From positions 62,001 through 126,000 of the forward strand of contig MKTA01000015.1 in the NCBI GenBank assembly GCA_001897515.1: a stretch of DNA of 64,000 nt, given 5' to 3'. The position numbers were made by a program, and so were the translations under genes. Positions 44,271-52,763 of the stretch are shown piece after piece; position 1 is the first letter of the stretch, and the number at the start of each line of letters is the position of its first letter. Under the pieces are notes generated by a model, which was given only the letters and a program-made list of their open reading frames with translations, was not told where the DNA came from and searched no databases. Source of the DNA: Bacteroidetes bacterium 41-46. Its GTDB lineage: Bacteria; Bacteroidota; Bacteroidia; Bacteroidales; UBA932.

Positions 44271-44756
44271 ATGAATACTCTTCACAACACTTATAGTGAG
44301 ATAGAGCGAAAATTTCTAATTAAGGGTGAGTTTAAAAATTCCATCAAATCCAGCCATTTTATAGCACAGGGATATCTATCTACCGACCCTTCCAGAACCG
44401 TCAGAGTGAGAATTTGGGATAACAGTGGATTTATCAACATTAAAGGTGAAACCTCCCGTGGGGGGATAGGACGTTTTGAGTGGGAGAAGGAGATTTCAAA
44501 GGAAGATGCTTATCAGCTGTTAAGACTGTGCAAAGGGTTTATTATAGAAAAAACAAGACATCTTATTGACTACAAAGGACATACTTTTGAAGTTGATGAA
44601 TTCTCAGGGGAGAACTTGGGCTTAGTTATTGCAGAGGTTGAGATATCAACAGTTGATGAAGAGTTTGAGAAGCCGGAATGGCTTGGTGAAGAGGTTAGTT
44701 TTGATTCAAAGTACTATAATTCAGAACTTTCAGTTAATCCCTATTCACATTGGTAA
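44271..44756 (+). CDS. CYTH-domain protein (triphosphate tunnel metalloenzyme)
   Basis: 161 residues. The signature EIERKFLIK (ExExK) opens the domain, and later strands provide the charged tunnel: VRVRIWDNSGFINIKGETS, FEWEKEIS, KTRHLIDYKGHTFEVDEFSG and IAEVEIS. These enzymes hydrolyse tripolyphosphate or thiamine triphosphate, or act as adenylate cyclases; bacterial stand-alone forms are mostly tripolyphosphatases. Its isolated position, with a strong hairpin after it, offers no pathway clue. Confidence 0.92.
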   Translation: MNTLHNTYSEIERKFLIKGEFKNSIKSSHFIAQGYLSTDPSRTVRVRIWDNSGFINIKGETSRGGIGRFEWEKEISKEDAYQLLRLCKGFIIEKTRHLIDYKGHTFEVDEFSGENLGLVIAEVEISTVDEEFEKPEWLGEEVSFDSKYYNSELSVNPYSHW

Positions 44757-44806
44757 TAAATGAGCTATGTGTTTTCATAGTTTAATTAAAAGTGTATATA
44801 TTAATA

Positions 44807-44840
44807 AATAAGAGGTGATTAAAAATAATCACCTCTTATT
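44807..44840. terminator. Bidirectional intrinsic terminator
   Basis: AATAAGAGGTGATTA and TAATCACCTCTTATT form a perfect 15-bp stem with an AAAA loop, between the stop of the CYTH gene and the stop of the convergent desulfurase gene. It abuts the latter stop codon. The AT ends of the stem supply short U-runs on both strands, so it can serve both transcripts. Confidence 0.8.
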
Positions 44841-46004
44841 TTAGTTCTTTATTGATGCAATCTCTTTGATGGCGATAATCGCTGACTCAACTTCATCATG
44901 TGTAGTGAATGCCCCTATGCTCATTCTAACTGTTCCGTGCAGATCGTAAGTTCCTATCTGTTTGTGAACAAATGGAGCGCATTGTAATCCGGTTCTAACG
45001 GCAATATTATAATCCACATCCAGCATGGTACCAACATCTGCCGCTTCAAATCCGCAAATATTAAAAGATACCACAGGATTCTTATTCTCTCTCCCATTAG
45101 CGCAATAAGTTACGACTCCGTTAATCTTTTTGATCTCTGAGACAAGCATATCCCATAAGTCCATCTCTTTTTCATGTATCTTAGATATGCCCTGCTCGGT
45201 AATCCATTTAACACCGGCGTAAAGTCCGCCAACACCAAGCAGATTCAAAGTTCCATACTCTAATCTGTATGGATATTCGTCCAGATGTGCAAGGTGGGCA
45301 GAGCGTACACCTGTTCCACCGGCCCTGGAGTGCTTTATCTCGATTCCCTCTCTTACATATGATCCGCCAATTCCTGTAGGTCCCATAAGACACTTATGTC
45401 CTGTAAAGCAATATACATCAACATTGCACTCTTGCATATCAAACTCAACAGAGCCGGCACCCTGACTTCCATCAACGACAAATAACACCCCTTTCTGCTT
45501 GCATATTGCCCCTATCTCCTTTAGAGGTTGAATTGTACCCAGTACATTTGAACAGTGAGTAATAATCACAAATTTTGTATTTGGTCTTATTGCTGCTTCA
45601 ATATCTTTGGGATTCACATATCCTTCAATATCAAACGGGACATGTGTAGTCTCAATTGTTCCGTTGATTGTATGGTGATATAGAGGCCTTAATACAGAGT
45701 TATGCTCAAGCATTGATGTAACAACGTGATCTCCTCTCTCAACAAGGCCGTTAATAATCAGATTCAACGAATCGGTAGCGTTATAGCTGAATGTTAGCCT
45801 GTTATGATCCTGCCCTCCATTAAAGAGGCGGGTTAGCATTTTTCTTGTGTTATTTACAACCTCCTCTGTTTCAAGTGCTGCGTCAAAGCCGGAACGACCG
45901 GGACTAACTCCTTTAGTTCTGTAGAAAGTGTTCATAAAATCATAAACACTCTCCGGTTTGGGATAGCTGGTGGCAGAGTTGTCAAGATAAATCAGTTTGC
46001 TCAT
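44841..46004 (-). CDS. Cysteine desulfurase-like class V aminotransferase
   Basis: 387 residues. It opens IYLDNSATSYPKPESVYDFMNTF. PLP contacts are visible in VDGSQGAGSVEFDM and the internal aldimine lysine in FTGHKCLMGPTGIGG. A cysteine in the C-terminal part, VRTGLQCAP, is at the position of the persulfide-forming residue. It matches the cysteine-desulfurase family subgroup seen in anaerobes (TIGR01977-like). As last gene of the DsrC-DsrM-DsrK-like operon, it could supply persulfide sulfur from cysteine; that link is inference from context. Thiolase or selenocysteine-lyase activity is possible. Confidence 0.88.
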   Translation of the reverse strand: MSKLIYLDNSATSYPKPESVYDFMNTFYRTKGVSPGRSGFDAALETEEVVNNTRKMLTRLFNGGQDHNRLTFSYNATDSLNLIINGLVERGDHVVTSMLEHNSVLRPLYHHTINGTIETTHVPFDIEGYVNPKDIEAAIRPNTKFVIITHCSNVLGTIQPLKEIGAICKQKGVLFVVDGSQGAGSVEFDMQECNVDVYCFTGHKCLMGPTGIGGSYVREGIEIKHSRAGGTGVRSAHLAHLDEYPYRLEYGTLNLLGVGGLYAGVKWITEQGISKIHEKEMDLWDMLVSEIKKINGVVTYCANGRENKNPVVSFNICGFEAADVGTMLDVDYNIAVRTGLQCAPFVHKQIGTYDLHGTVRMSIGAFTTHDEVESAIIAIKEIASIKN

Positions 46005-46015
46005 AGCTTAATTTT

Positions 46016-47287
46016 TTATGTTTTTTCAATAATAATTGCATCTGCTACTAACTCTGCAATTGTTTTAATTTTTACCCCCAGTTTGTAAGTGTGGTTTAAC
46101 TGTGTCAATTGATCAACACAATTGTGGCAGGGGGTAACAACAACCTTAGCACCACTTTTCCTTATCTGATCTGCTTTAATCTCACCAGCTCCAACCCGTC
46201 TGTCATTATATTCGCTCATTGCAAGCAATCCACCGCCACCACCGCAGCAATAATTGTCATTTCCGCATGGAGTCATTTCTGTAACATTCTGCGCTGAAGA
46301 ATTTACTACAAACCTTATCTCTTGCAACAATCCTCCATTTCTTACAAGATTACATGGGTCATGAATTGTAACGGCCTCTTTGTTTAGAGTTGGATCTAGC
46401 TTTATCTTCCCCTCTCTTATATAAGAAGAAGTTAGCTCAACTGCAGTAGTCATATCAAACTCATACTCTTTGCATAGATAATTGGGAGCCTCCCAGCGGT
46501 TCGCCCTTGAACCATGCCCGCACTCCCCAAGCACAAGCAGAGCTGAGTTCAAGCCTATTACCTCATCGTGGAGATTTTTTGCTATCAAGGCAGCCTCTCT
46601 TTTATTGCCATTGAAGAATCCATAGTTTGTAACATCATAATATTTTGAAGAGAGAGTCCAGCTCTCTCCGGCGGCATAAAAAATCTTAGCCATTGCAGAT
46701 ATTGAGAGGGGGAAAAACTTAGGTTCTCTGGGGTTAAGTGTGTAAAACACCCTTTTCCCCTTTTGATTAAGAGGAATTGATGCATTTTGATCATTAAGCT
46801 CGTCCCTAAGCTCCTCTTCCATCCAACTTATTGTGCCCACAAACTCATCTTCAGGAATTCCCATATTGTTACCAGTATTTACAGCTGCATCAACTGTTGA
46901 CTGAAGTGTTGAGGGTACCAGGCCCATCTCTGCAAGCATCTCCCTACCTTTACGAACAACAAAAGCTATGTCCACTCCAATTGAGCAGTGTTTAACACAC
47001 CTTCCGCACATAGTACATGCTCCAAAAAGGAGGTCAACCATCCTCTCTGCCATCTCCTGAGACATCTTTTCGGCTCCTACGAGTGACGGAATTAATCTGC
47101 CTGATAAGGTGTTGTACCTTCTGTATATTGAACTTACAAGAGCCACCTTTGAGGCTGGTATATAGTCGGGATCACTAAATTTCTTGTAAAACATACAGCT
47201 GTCAGCACATAGCCCGCATTTTACACAGGCATTTAGATGAGTCAGCAACTTACTGTCAATATCTTTAAATTTCAATATACTATCCAT
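46016..47287 (-). CDS. DsrK/HdrD-like iron-sulfur oxidoreductase
   Basis: 423 residues. Two [4Fe-4S] ferredoxin-type motifs near the N-terminus (CVKCGLCADSCMFY and CTMCGRCVKHCSIG) are followed by the cysteine-rich catalytic region: HDPCNLVRNGG, DNYCCGGGGGLL and VVVTPCHNCVDQL (a CCG domain). An earlier ECGHGS segment is degenerate. DsrK with DsrM passes electrons from menaquinol to the trisulfide of DsrC in sulfur metabolism; HdrD and GlpC-like proteins are the alternatives. Its start overlaps the preceding membrane gene by 8 nt, and a DsrC gene leads the operon. Confidence 0.88.
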   Translation of the reverse strand: MDSILKFKDIDSKLLTHLNACVKCGLCADSCMFYKKFSDPDYIPASKVALVSSIYRRYNTLSGRLIPSLVGAEKMSQEMAERMVDLLFGACTMCGRCVKHCSIGVDIAFVVRKGREMLAEMGLVPSTLQSTVDAAVNTGNNMGIPEDEFVGTISWMEEELRDELNDQNASIPLNQKGKRVFYTLNPREPKFFPLSISAMAKIFYAAGESWTLSSKYYDVTNYGFFNGNKREAALIAKNLHDEVIGLNSALLVLGECGHGSRANRWEAPNYLCKEYEFDMTTAVELTSSYIREGKIKLDPTLNKEAVTIHDPCNLVRNGGLLQEIRFVVNSSAQNVTEMTPCGNDNYCCGGGGGLLAMSEYNDRRVGAGEIKADQIRKSGAKVVVTPCHNCVDQLTQLNHTYKLGVKIKTIAELVADAIIIEKT

Positions 47288-47918
47288 TGCTTACCTTTTT
47301 TTGAGGCCATGAATTGCGTCTGCCATAAAATCTTCCCAAATGGTATCTTGCAAAGAAAAAATAGATCAGGTGTCTTGTTTTTCCTATCGGCACCCATACC
47401 AAAAGAACTGAATAGACAACAAAATAAAGGGGCACAAGTGTTTCTGTCAAAAGAGCAATTGAGCTCATCAATAAGGAAAATGTCGTCAATCCATTTGATA
47501 TATAGTCATCTGCTCCTGAAATTGCCCTGATATCTCTCTTAACAATCCTCTTAACAAGAATAAAGAGACCTGAAAAAGAGCTAATCAAGAGAAAAAGACT
47601 TATGCTTGCGGTAAGGTATTGGGAGATAAAGAGGATTTTAGGGAAGATAATCATTAAAAGTAATACAGGGAAAGACAGAAACACTCCAAAGTGGAATAAC
47701 AATCCTGCTATGTATGTCGGCAGATGGAGATATGCCGACTCCTTTTCAAATGGCGACATCGCCCCTGTAAATGAATAGACTATACCATCTTTCTCACTGC
47801 CGGATGGTTTGGAAAAATCTCGTTTGTTGCCGGCAATCAACAATTTTGTCATCTGATACACAAGGGAACTCAGGCAAAATATAAATGCAGCAGCTGCAAG
47901 TAATCTGAAAATATCCAT
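47280..47918 (-). CDS. DsrM/NarI-like membrane cytochrome b subunit
   Basis: 212 residues with five or six membrane helices. Histidines in HLPTYIAGLLFHFGVF and in RHLIYFFFARYHLGRFYG are placed as in the b-heme ligands of the NarI/DsrM/HdrE family. The soluble loop after TM1 (NKRDFSKPSGSEKDG) is short. It would oxidise menaquinol and pass electrons to the DsrK-like protein encoded next. It lacks the extra N-terminal helices of some DsrM proteins, so the exact subfamily is uncertain; the operon context drives the call. Confidence 0.8.
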   Translation of the reverse strand: MDIFRLLAAAAFIFCLSSLVYQMTKLLIAGNKRDFSKPSGSEKDGIVYSFTGAMSPFEKESAYLHLPTYIAGLLFHFGVFLSFPVLLLMIIFPKILFISQYLTASISLFLLISSFSGLFILVKRIVKRDIRAISGADDYISNGLTTFSLLMSSIALLTETLVPLYFVVYSVLLVWVPIGKTRHLIYFFFARYHLGRFYGRRNSWPQKKVSNG

Positions 47919-47931
47919 TTGCTCTACCTAA

Positions 47932-48249
47932 TTAAACGCAGCCGTCCGGTTTTGGCAATCCTGCCACTTTACAGGCACCTCGTGCTGGACCAAGCGGAAA
48001 AAGTTCATATATCTCTCTTAGCTTTAGTCCTGTCTCCTGGCAAATAGTTCTGATCATTGGGGCGTTACCCTTTTCATCAAAGTTTCTTCTTATTATGTTG
48101 ACAATTGCCCAATGTTTGTCATTCATCTCCTCAATTCCATCGTTTTTGGCGAAGAGCATCGCAACCTCTTCATTCCACAAAGATGGTTCTGTAAGAAATC
48201 CGTCACCGTCAACTTCAAAAACTTTTCCTTCAATTTCAAGAGTAGCCAT
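47932..48249 (-). CDS. dsrC: DsrC/TusE-family sulfur carrier protein
   Basis: The track start at 48267 adds MLNLNL; the ATG at 48249 (MATLEIEGKVFEVDGDGFL) is the natural one, 105 residues. The C-terminal arm PLGPARGACKVAGLPKPDGCV carries both redox cysteines at canonical spacing (Cys93 and the penultimate Cys104), as in true DsrC; TusE has only the last. Also present: IRTICQETGLKLREIYELFPLGP. DsrC accepts sulfur, forms a trisulfide and is reduced by DsrMK. Here it leads an operon with DsrM- and DsrK-like genes, but no DsrAB lies in the window. Confidence 0.92.
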   Translation of the reverse strand: MATLEIEGKVFEVDGDGFLTEPSLWNEEVAMLFAKNDGIEEMNDKHWAIVNIIRRNFDEKGNAPMIRTICQETGLKLREIYELFPLGPARGACKVAGLPKPDGCV

Positions 48250-48310
48250 AAGATTTAGGTTTAACAACTGTTATTAAAAAGTATTGATTACGAAGATAAA
48301 AAAATATCGT

Positions 48311-48341
48311 TTTGAAAGGAAACTTTAATAAATTATATTTG
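48311..48341 (+). promoter_or_regulatory. Promoter of fhs
   Basis: TTTG at 48311-48314 and TATATTTG at 48334-48341 are separated by 19 nt, the same layout as the rpsL promoter. The fhs ATG lies about 44 nt further on. The divergent dsrC operon would need its own, less clear, promoter in the same gap; only TATCTTCG, with one mismatch, is visible on the minus strand near 48291-48298. Confidence 0.6.
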
Positions 48342-48384
48342 TTATGATTAAAACGTATGCATTTACTTACAAATAATTAGAATT

Positions 48385-50046
48385 ATGACAGACCAGGAAA
48401 TTGCACGCACAATCAAGTTGCGTCCCATTGGCGAGATAGCCTCAAAGCTTGGTATTGATGCCGGAGACCTTGAGTTGTACGGGAAGTATAAAGCGAAACT
48501 ACCTCTTAAATATATTGACAGAAATAAATTTGGGAAGCTGATCCTTGTATCGGCAATATCTCCCACACCTGCCGGAGAGGGAAAAACAACTGTATCAATA
48601 GGACTCTCCCAGGCATTGAACAGAATTGGAAAGAGATCTGCGGTTGTGTTGAGAGAGCCCTCTCTTGGACCGGTTTTCGGAATAAAGGGGGGAGCAACAG
48701 GAGGCGGCTATTCACAGGTTCTTCCAATGGAGGATATTAATCTACATTTTACCGGAGATTTCGCTGCAATAGAAAAGGCTCATAACCTTCTTTCTGCGTT
48801 AATTGACAATAATATTCAAAGTAAAAACAACAATCTGAATCTAGACCCAAGGACCATCTCGTGGAAAAGGGTGATGGACATGAATGACAGGGCACTTAGA
48901 GACATTGTTGTGGGACTTGGTGGCACAGGAAACGGGATACCAAGAGAGACAGGATTTGATATAACTGCAGCATCTGAGGTGATGGCAATCCTTTGTCTAT
49001 CCAAAGACAGAGAGGATCTTAAAGAGAGACTGGGAAATATATTCATAGGCTTTACATTTGAAAAAAAACCAATTTACGCAAGAGATCTTAAAGCTAACGG
49101 AGCTATGGCTGCCCTCCTGAAGGATGCTATAAAACCAAATCTTGTACAGACTATTGAAGGGACTCCTGCGATTATTCATGGAGGTCCATTTGCAAATATT
49201 GCTCAGGGGACAAACTCTGTTATTGCGACTCAAACGGCTATGTCATTGACTGACTATACAGTAACTGAGGCAGGATTTGGATTTGATCTTGGGGCTGAGA
49301 AGTTCCTTGATATTAAGTGCCGCTCAGCTAAATTATCTCCTAATGCGGCTGTTCTTGTGGCAACTGTAAGAGCATTAAAATACCATGGCGGAAAGTCTCT
49401 TAAAGATATTAAAGAGCCGGATGTTAATGCACTATCAAAAGGGATAGAGAATCTGCAGAAGCATGTGGAAAATATCCGACTCTTCAGCCTGGCACCTGTT
49501 GTTGCAATAAACAAATTTGTCACAGACACCCAGGAAGAGCTTGATTTTATTAAAACTTACTGTGAAGGCAAAAACATACCAGTCTCAATAATAGACGTTT
49601 GGGCAAAAGGTGGAGAGGGTGCTGAGGAGCTTGCAAGAATGGTAGTAGATGCTGCTGAAGATTGCTGCCCAAACTTCCTCCCGCTCTATCCTCTTACTGA
49701 CAGTGTTGAGAAAAAAATTGAAACCATTGCAAAGAAAATCTACGGTGCAGAGGCTGTTGACTACACAGCAAAAGCAAAAAATCACCTAGCAAAAATTGAG
49801 CGACTTGGGTTAGGAAATCTGGCAATTTGTATGGCAAAAACTCAGAAGTCTCTATCTGACAACCCGGAATTGCTTGGAAGACCTAAAGATTTCGTTGTTA
49901 CGGTCAGAGAGATTGAGATTGCTGCCGGAGCTGGATTTATTGTGCCAATTACGGGTGAAATTATGAGGATGCCGGGGCTACCTGAAGAGCCTTCTTCAAT
50001 AAGAATTGATATTGATAATGAAGGCAATATAACCGGACTCTTCTAG
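48385..50046 (+). CDS. fhs: Formate-tetrahydrofolate ligase
   Basis: 553 residues, full family length. It joins formate to tetrahydrofolate with ATP, feeding one-carbon units to purine and serine/glycine metabolism. Motifs: the P-loop TPAGEGKTTVSIGLSQAL, REPSLGPVFGIKGGATGGGYSQVLPMEDINLHFTGDFAAIEKAHNLL, and QTIEGTPAIIHGGPFANIAQGTNS with the substrate-binding GFGFDLGAEKF. It is monocistronic: dsrC is divergent and hisIE converges with a 4-nt overlap of the stops. Its presence does not by itself imply acetogenesis. Confidence 0.97.
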   Translation: MTDQEIARTIKLRPIGEIASKLGIDAGDLELYGKYKAKLPLKYIDRNKFGKLILVSAISPTPAGEGKTTVSIGLSQALNRIGKRSAVVLREPSLGPVFGIKGGATGGGYSQVLPMEDINLHFTGDFAAIEKAHNLLSALIDNNIQSKNNNLNLDPRTISWKRVMDMNDRALRDIVVGLGGTGNGIPRETGFDITAASEVMAILCLSKDREDLKERLGNIFIGFTFEKKPIYARDLKANGAMAALLKDAIKPNLVQTIEGTPAIIHGGPFANIAQGTNSVIATQTAMSLTDYTVTEAGFGFDLGAEKFLDIKCRSAKLSPNAAVLVATVRALKYHGGKSLKDIKEPDVNALSKGIENLQKHVENIRLFSLAPVVAINKFVTDTQEELDFIKTYCEGKNIPVSIIDVWAKGGEGAEELARMVVDAAEDCCPNFLPLYPLTDSVEKKIETIAKKIYGAEAVDYTAKAKNHLAKIERLGLGNLAICMAKTQKSLSDNPELLGRPKDFVVTVREIEIAAGAGFIVPITGEIMRMPGLPEEPSSIRIDIDNEGNITGLF

Positions 50047-50666
50047 TTTGTATTACTTTTATGACGTAATACAAGCTCCTCTTCAATATCCTTAATTGAA
50101 AGATTATAGTACTCAAGCAATACTAACAAATGATATATGAGGTCTCCTGCCTCATATATCATTTGTTCTTTATCTCCCTTTACAGCCTCAATAACAACTT
50201 CAACAGCCTCCTCACCCAACTTTTTGGCTATCTTTCCGGCACCACTGTTAAAAAGCATTGTAGTATATGAATTTTCAGGCATCAATTTACGCCTGTCAGA
50301 CACAATCTGCTGCAATCTTCCAATAAATCCCTCTGCATCATTATTAAAACAGCTTTTAGTACCGTTATGGCACACAGCACCTGCAGGGTCAACTCTAATC
50401 AATAGTGTGTCATTGTCACAATCCGCCTCTATACTCTTTAGGAACAGGTAGTTTGAGCTACTCTCACCTTTTGTCCATAAGCATTTTCTGGATCTGCTGT
50501 AAAAGGTAACCTTACCATTTGAGATGGTTTCATTGAAAGACTCTTTGTTCATATAGCCCAGCATCAGAACCTTCAGTGTTATATCATCCTGAATAATTGC
50601 CGGGATAAGAGCTGAATCATTACTGAATACCTTTTCAATTTCTATTTTATTATAATTTCTATACAT
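50043..50666 (-). CDS. hisIE: Bifunctional phosphoribosyl-AMP cyclohydrolase / phosphoribosyl-ATP pyrophosphatase
   Basis: 207 residues, fused HisI and HisE, steps 2 and 3 of histidine synthesis. The HisI half has MLGYMNKESFNETISNGKVTFYSRSRKCLWTKGESS and the zinc cysteines in DCDNDTLLIRV and AGAVCHNGTKSCF. The HisE half begins near residue 115 (IGRLQQIVSDRRKLMPENSYTTMLFNSGAGKIAKKLGEEAVEVVIEAV) and ends with the helical RHKSN tail. It is the last gene of the his operon, 26 nt after hisF. Confidence 0.96.
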   Translation of the reverse strand: MYRNYNKIEIEKVFSNDSALIPAIIQDDITLKVLMLGYMNKESFNETISNGKVTFYSRSRKCLWTKGESSSNYLFLKSIEADCDNDTLLIRVDPAGAVCHNGTKSCFNNDAEGFIGRLQQIVSDRRKLMPENSYTTMLFNSGAGKIAKKLGEEAVEVVIEAVKGDKEQMIYEAGDLIYHLLVLLEYYNLSIKDIEEELVLRHKSNTN

Positions 50667-50691
50667 ACCTGTTTCTTTATTTTAAATTAAT

Positions 50692-51450
50692 TTAATCTAC
50701 TCTTACGTTTATCCCTTTATCCTTTAAATATCTCTTAAGATTACCAATTGTTATACTCCCGTTGTGAAATACAGATGCTGCCAGTGCGGCATCGGCCTCT
50801 CCATCATTAAAAACCTTTGCAAAATGGCTCATCTCGCCTGCTCCTCCGGAGGCGATGATCGGTATGTTTATCATACCGCCAAGCCTGGCTGTTGGATCAC
50901 AGGCATAACCTTTATGAGTACCGTCATTTCCCACAGATGTAAACAGTATCTCACCGGCACCCCTATCTGCAACCTCTTTTGCCCAGCCAAACAACTCACG
51001 ATTTGTTTTATACCTTCCTCCCTTAGTCAGCACCCTCCATACACCTGTACTTTCAAGGGCATCAATAGCAACAACGACAAACTGAGAACCATATTTTAGT
51101 GCTAGATCGTCAATCAAACGAGGATTCTCCAGAGCAGATGAGTTTATTGATACTTTATCTGCACCATTATCCAATAACGCAGATGCATCCTCCACCGAGG
51201 ATATCCCACCCCCTACAGTAAATGGTATTTTAACTCCTGCTGCTATTTTTCTCACCAAAGAGAGAAATGCCCCTCGGCCTTGGTATGATGCGTCTATATC
51301 AAGATATACAAGCTCATCGGCACCGTTCTCAGCATAGAGTCTGCCCATTTCTACGGGGTCACCTATCTCCCGTAAGTTTATAAAATTCAACCCCTTTACT
51401 GTCTTTCCATTGAGTACATCAAGGCAGGGGATTATTCTCTTCGCAACCAT
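50692..51450 (-). CDS. hisF: Imidazole glycerol phosphate synthase, cyclase subunit
   Basis: 252 residues, TIM barrel. It forms imidazole glycerol phosphate and AICAR from the PRFAR intermediate with ammonia from HisH. It opens [23 protein letters not shown] (catalytic aspartate in CLDV), then has [28 protein letters not shown] with the second catalytic aspartate, and [19 protein letters not shown]. The C-terminal [13 protein letters not shown] fits. It overlaps hisA by 19 nt, as is usual in tight his operons. Confidence 0.97.
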   Translation of the reverse strand: MVAKRIIPCLDVLNGKTVKGLNFINLREIGDPVEMGRLYAENGADELVYLDIDASYQGRGAFLSLVRKIAAGVKIPFTVGGGISSVEDASALLDNGADKVSINSSALENPRLIDDLALKYGSQFVVVAIDALESTGVWRVLTKGGRYKTNRELFGWAKEVADRGAGEILFTSVGNDGTHKGYACDPTARLGGMINIPIIASGGAGEMSHFAKVFNDGEADAALAASVFHNGSITIGNLKRYLKDKGINVRVD

Positions 51451-52172
51451 TTCACAATTTCATTTTTCGTTAATTCTCCTTCGTACAGGGCTTTACCAAC
51501 TATAGCCTCCCTTATTCCACAATATCTAAGTTGCTCCAAATCAGAGACAGATCTTATTCCACCCGATGCAACAATATTTATATCCGGAAATTCCATAGAA
51601 AGACCAGCATATAAATTCAAGGAGGGCCCCATCAACATTCCGTCTTTAGATATATCTGTACATATAACATTACTTATCCCCTGAGATATGTAATATTTTA
51701 GTAGTGACTTAACATTATTGTCAACAATATCAAGCCATCCGTTAACTGCAATTCTGCCATTCAGAAGGTCCAAACCCAGAATAACTCTTTCAACTCCACA
51801 TGAATCAATAATATTTGATACAGCAGATGGGTTTGTTACGGCTAAACTGCCTATAATTATTCTTTTTACTCCTGCTGAGAAGACTCTTTCAGCAGACGCC
51901 TCAGATTTTACCCCTCCTCCAAACTGAATTGATAATTTTGTATTATTAGCAATCTTCTCAACTACCTTTAAATTAAAAGGTTCTAAACCTTTTGCTCCAT
52001 CCAGGTCAATAAAATGTATTTTTTTAAATCCAATATCCTCAAATTTTTTTGCCTGGTCAAAAGGGTTGTTGGAATACTCCCTCTTTTTTGAGTAATCCCC
52101 CATTGAAAGTCTGACGCACCTTCCATCTATTATATCCATGGTGGGTATTACCTCTATCTTATTACTCTCCAT
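51432..52172 (-). CDS. hisA: ProFAR isomerase
   Basis: 246 residues, the TIM-barrel sister of HisF. It isomerises ProFAR to PRFAR. The start is [41 protein letters not shown], with the catalytic aspartate in the MDIIDGR block and a second in [17 protein letters not shown]. Substrate-phosphate loops are IQFGGGVKS and [16 protein letters not shown] hisF/hisA mix-up is excluded by the IPTMDIIDG versus IPCLDVLNG starts. It lies 6 nt after hisH. Confidence 0.97.
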   Translation of the reverse strand: MESNKIEVIPTMDIIDGRCVRLSMGDYSKKREYSNNPFDQAKKFEDIGFKKIHFIDLDGAKGLEPFNLKVVEKIANNTKLSIQFGGGVKSEASAERVFSAGVKRIIIGSLAVTNPSAVSNIIDSCGVERVILGLDLLNGRIAVNGWLDIVDNNVKSLLKYYISQGISNVICTDISKDGMLMGPSLNLYAGLSMEFPDINIVASGGIRSVSDLEQLRYCGIREAIVGKALYEGELTKNEIVKWLRRE

Positions 52173-52178
52173 ACCCTG

Positions 52179-52763
52179 TTAATTCATATTAATAAAATTC
52201 CTTAAAAGCATCTCTCCTGCCTCACCGCTCTTCTCAGGATGGAACTGAGTTCCATAAAATCTTCCATGAGATAGAGATGACGAGATCAAAGCACCATAAT
52301 CAGTAACAGATGATGTTTCAGAAGATATTTCAGGTGCGAATGAGTGGACAAAGTAGAACCACTCGCCCTCTCTTATACCGTTAAAAAGAGGACCTTTAAG
52401 GTTAACCGCTTTATTCCATCCCATATGTGGTATTTTAAGCTTTTCAGCTTTAATCCTTTTTACCCTTACTGGAAAAAATCCTAAACAATCAACATCACCC
52501 TCGTCGCTATGGGTGCACATTAGCTGTAGTCCAATACATATTCCAAGAACAGGTACGAATGATCTTTTCAGAATTTTATCAATTCCTCTCTTATTTATAT
52601 TATTAATTAATCCTGATGCCTCGCCGACACCCGGTAATATTATTCTATCGGAAGAGAGTATTAAAGAATCATCATTAGTTATTATGTATCTCTCTCCTAT
52701 CCTCTCCAGAGCTGCTCCCAAAGAGAACAGATTCCCTGAACCATAATCAATAATTGCTGTCAT
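52179..52763 (-). CDS. hisH: Imidazole glycerol phosphate synthase, glutaminase subunit
   Basis: 194 residues, class I glutamine amidotransferase. IDYGSGNLFSLGAALERIG is the typical opening, LPGVGEASGLI gives the oxyanion strand, PVLGICIGLQLMC the catalytic cysteine and FYGTQFHPEKSG the His-Glu pair. It passes ammonia to HisF. Its start overlaps the stop of the HisC-HisB fusion by 4 nt (ATGA). Confidence 0.96.
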   Translation of the reverse strand: MTAIIDYGSGNLFSLGAALERIGERYIITNDDSLILSSDRIILPGVGEASGLINNINKRGIDKILKRSFVPVLGICIGLQLMCTHSDEGDVDCLGFFPVRVKRIKAEKLKIPHMGWNKAVNLKGPLFNGIREGEWFYFVHSFAPEISSETSSVTDYGALISSSLSHGRFYGTQFHPEKSGEAGEMLLRNFINMN

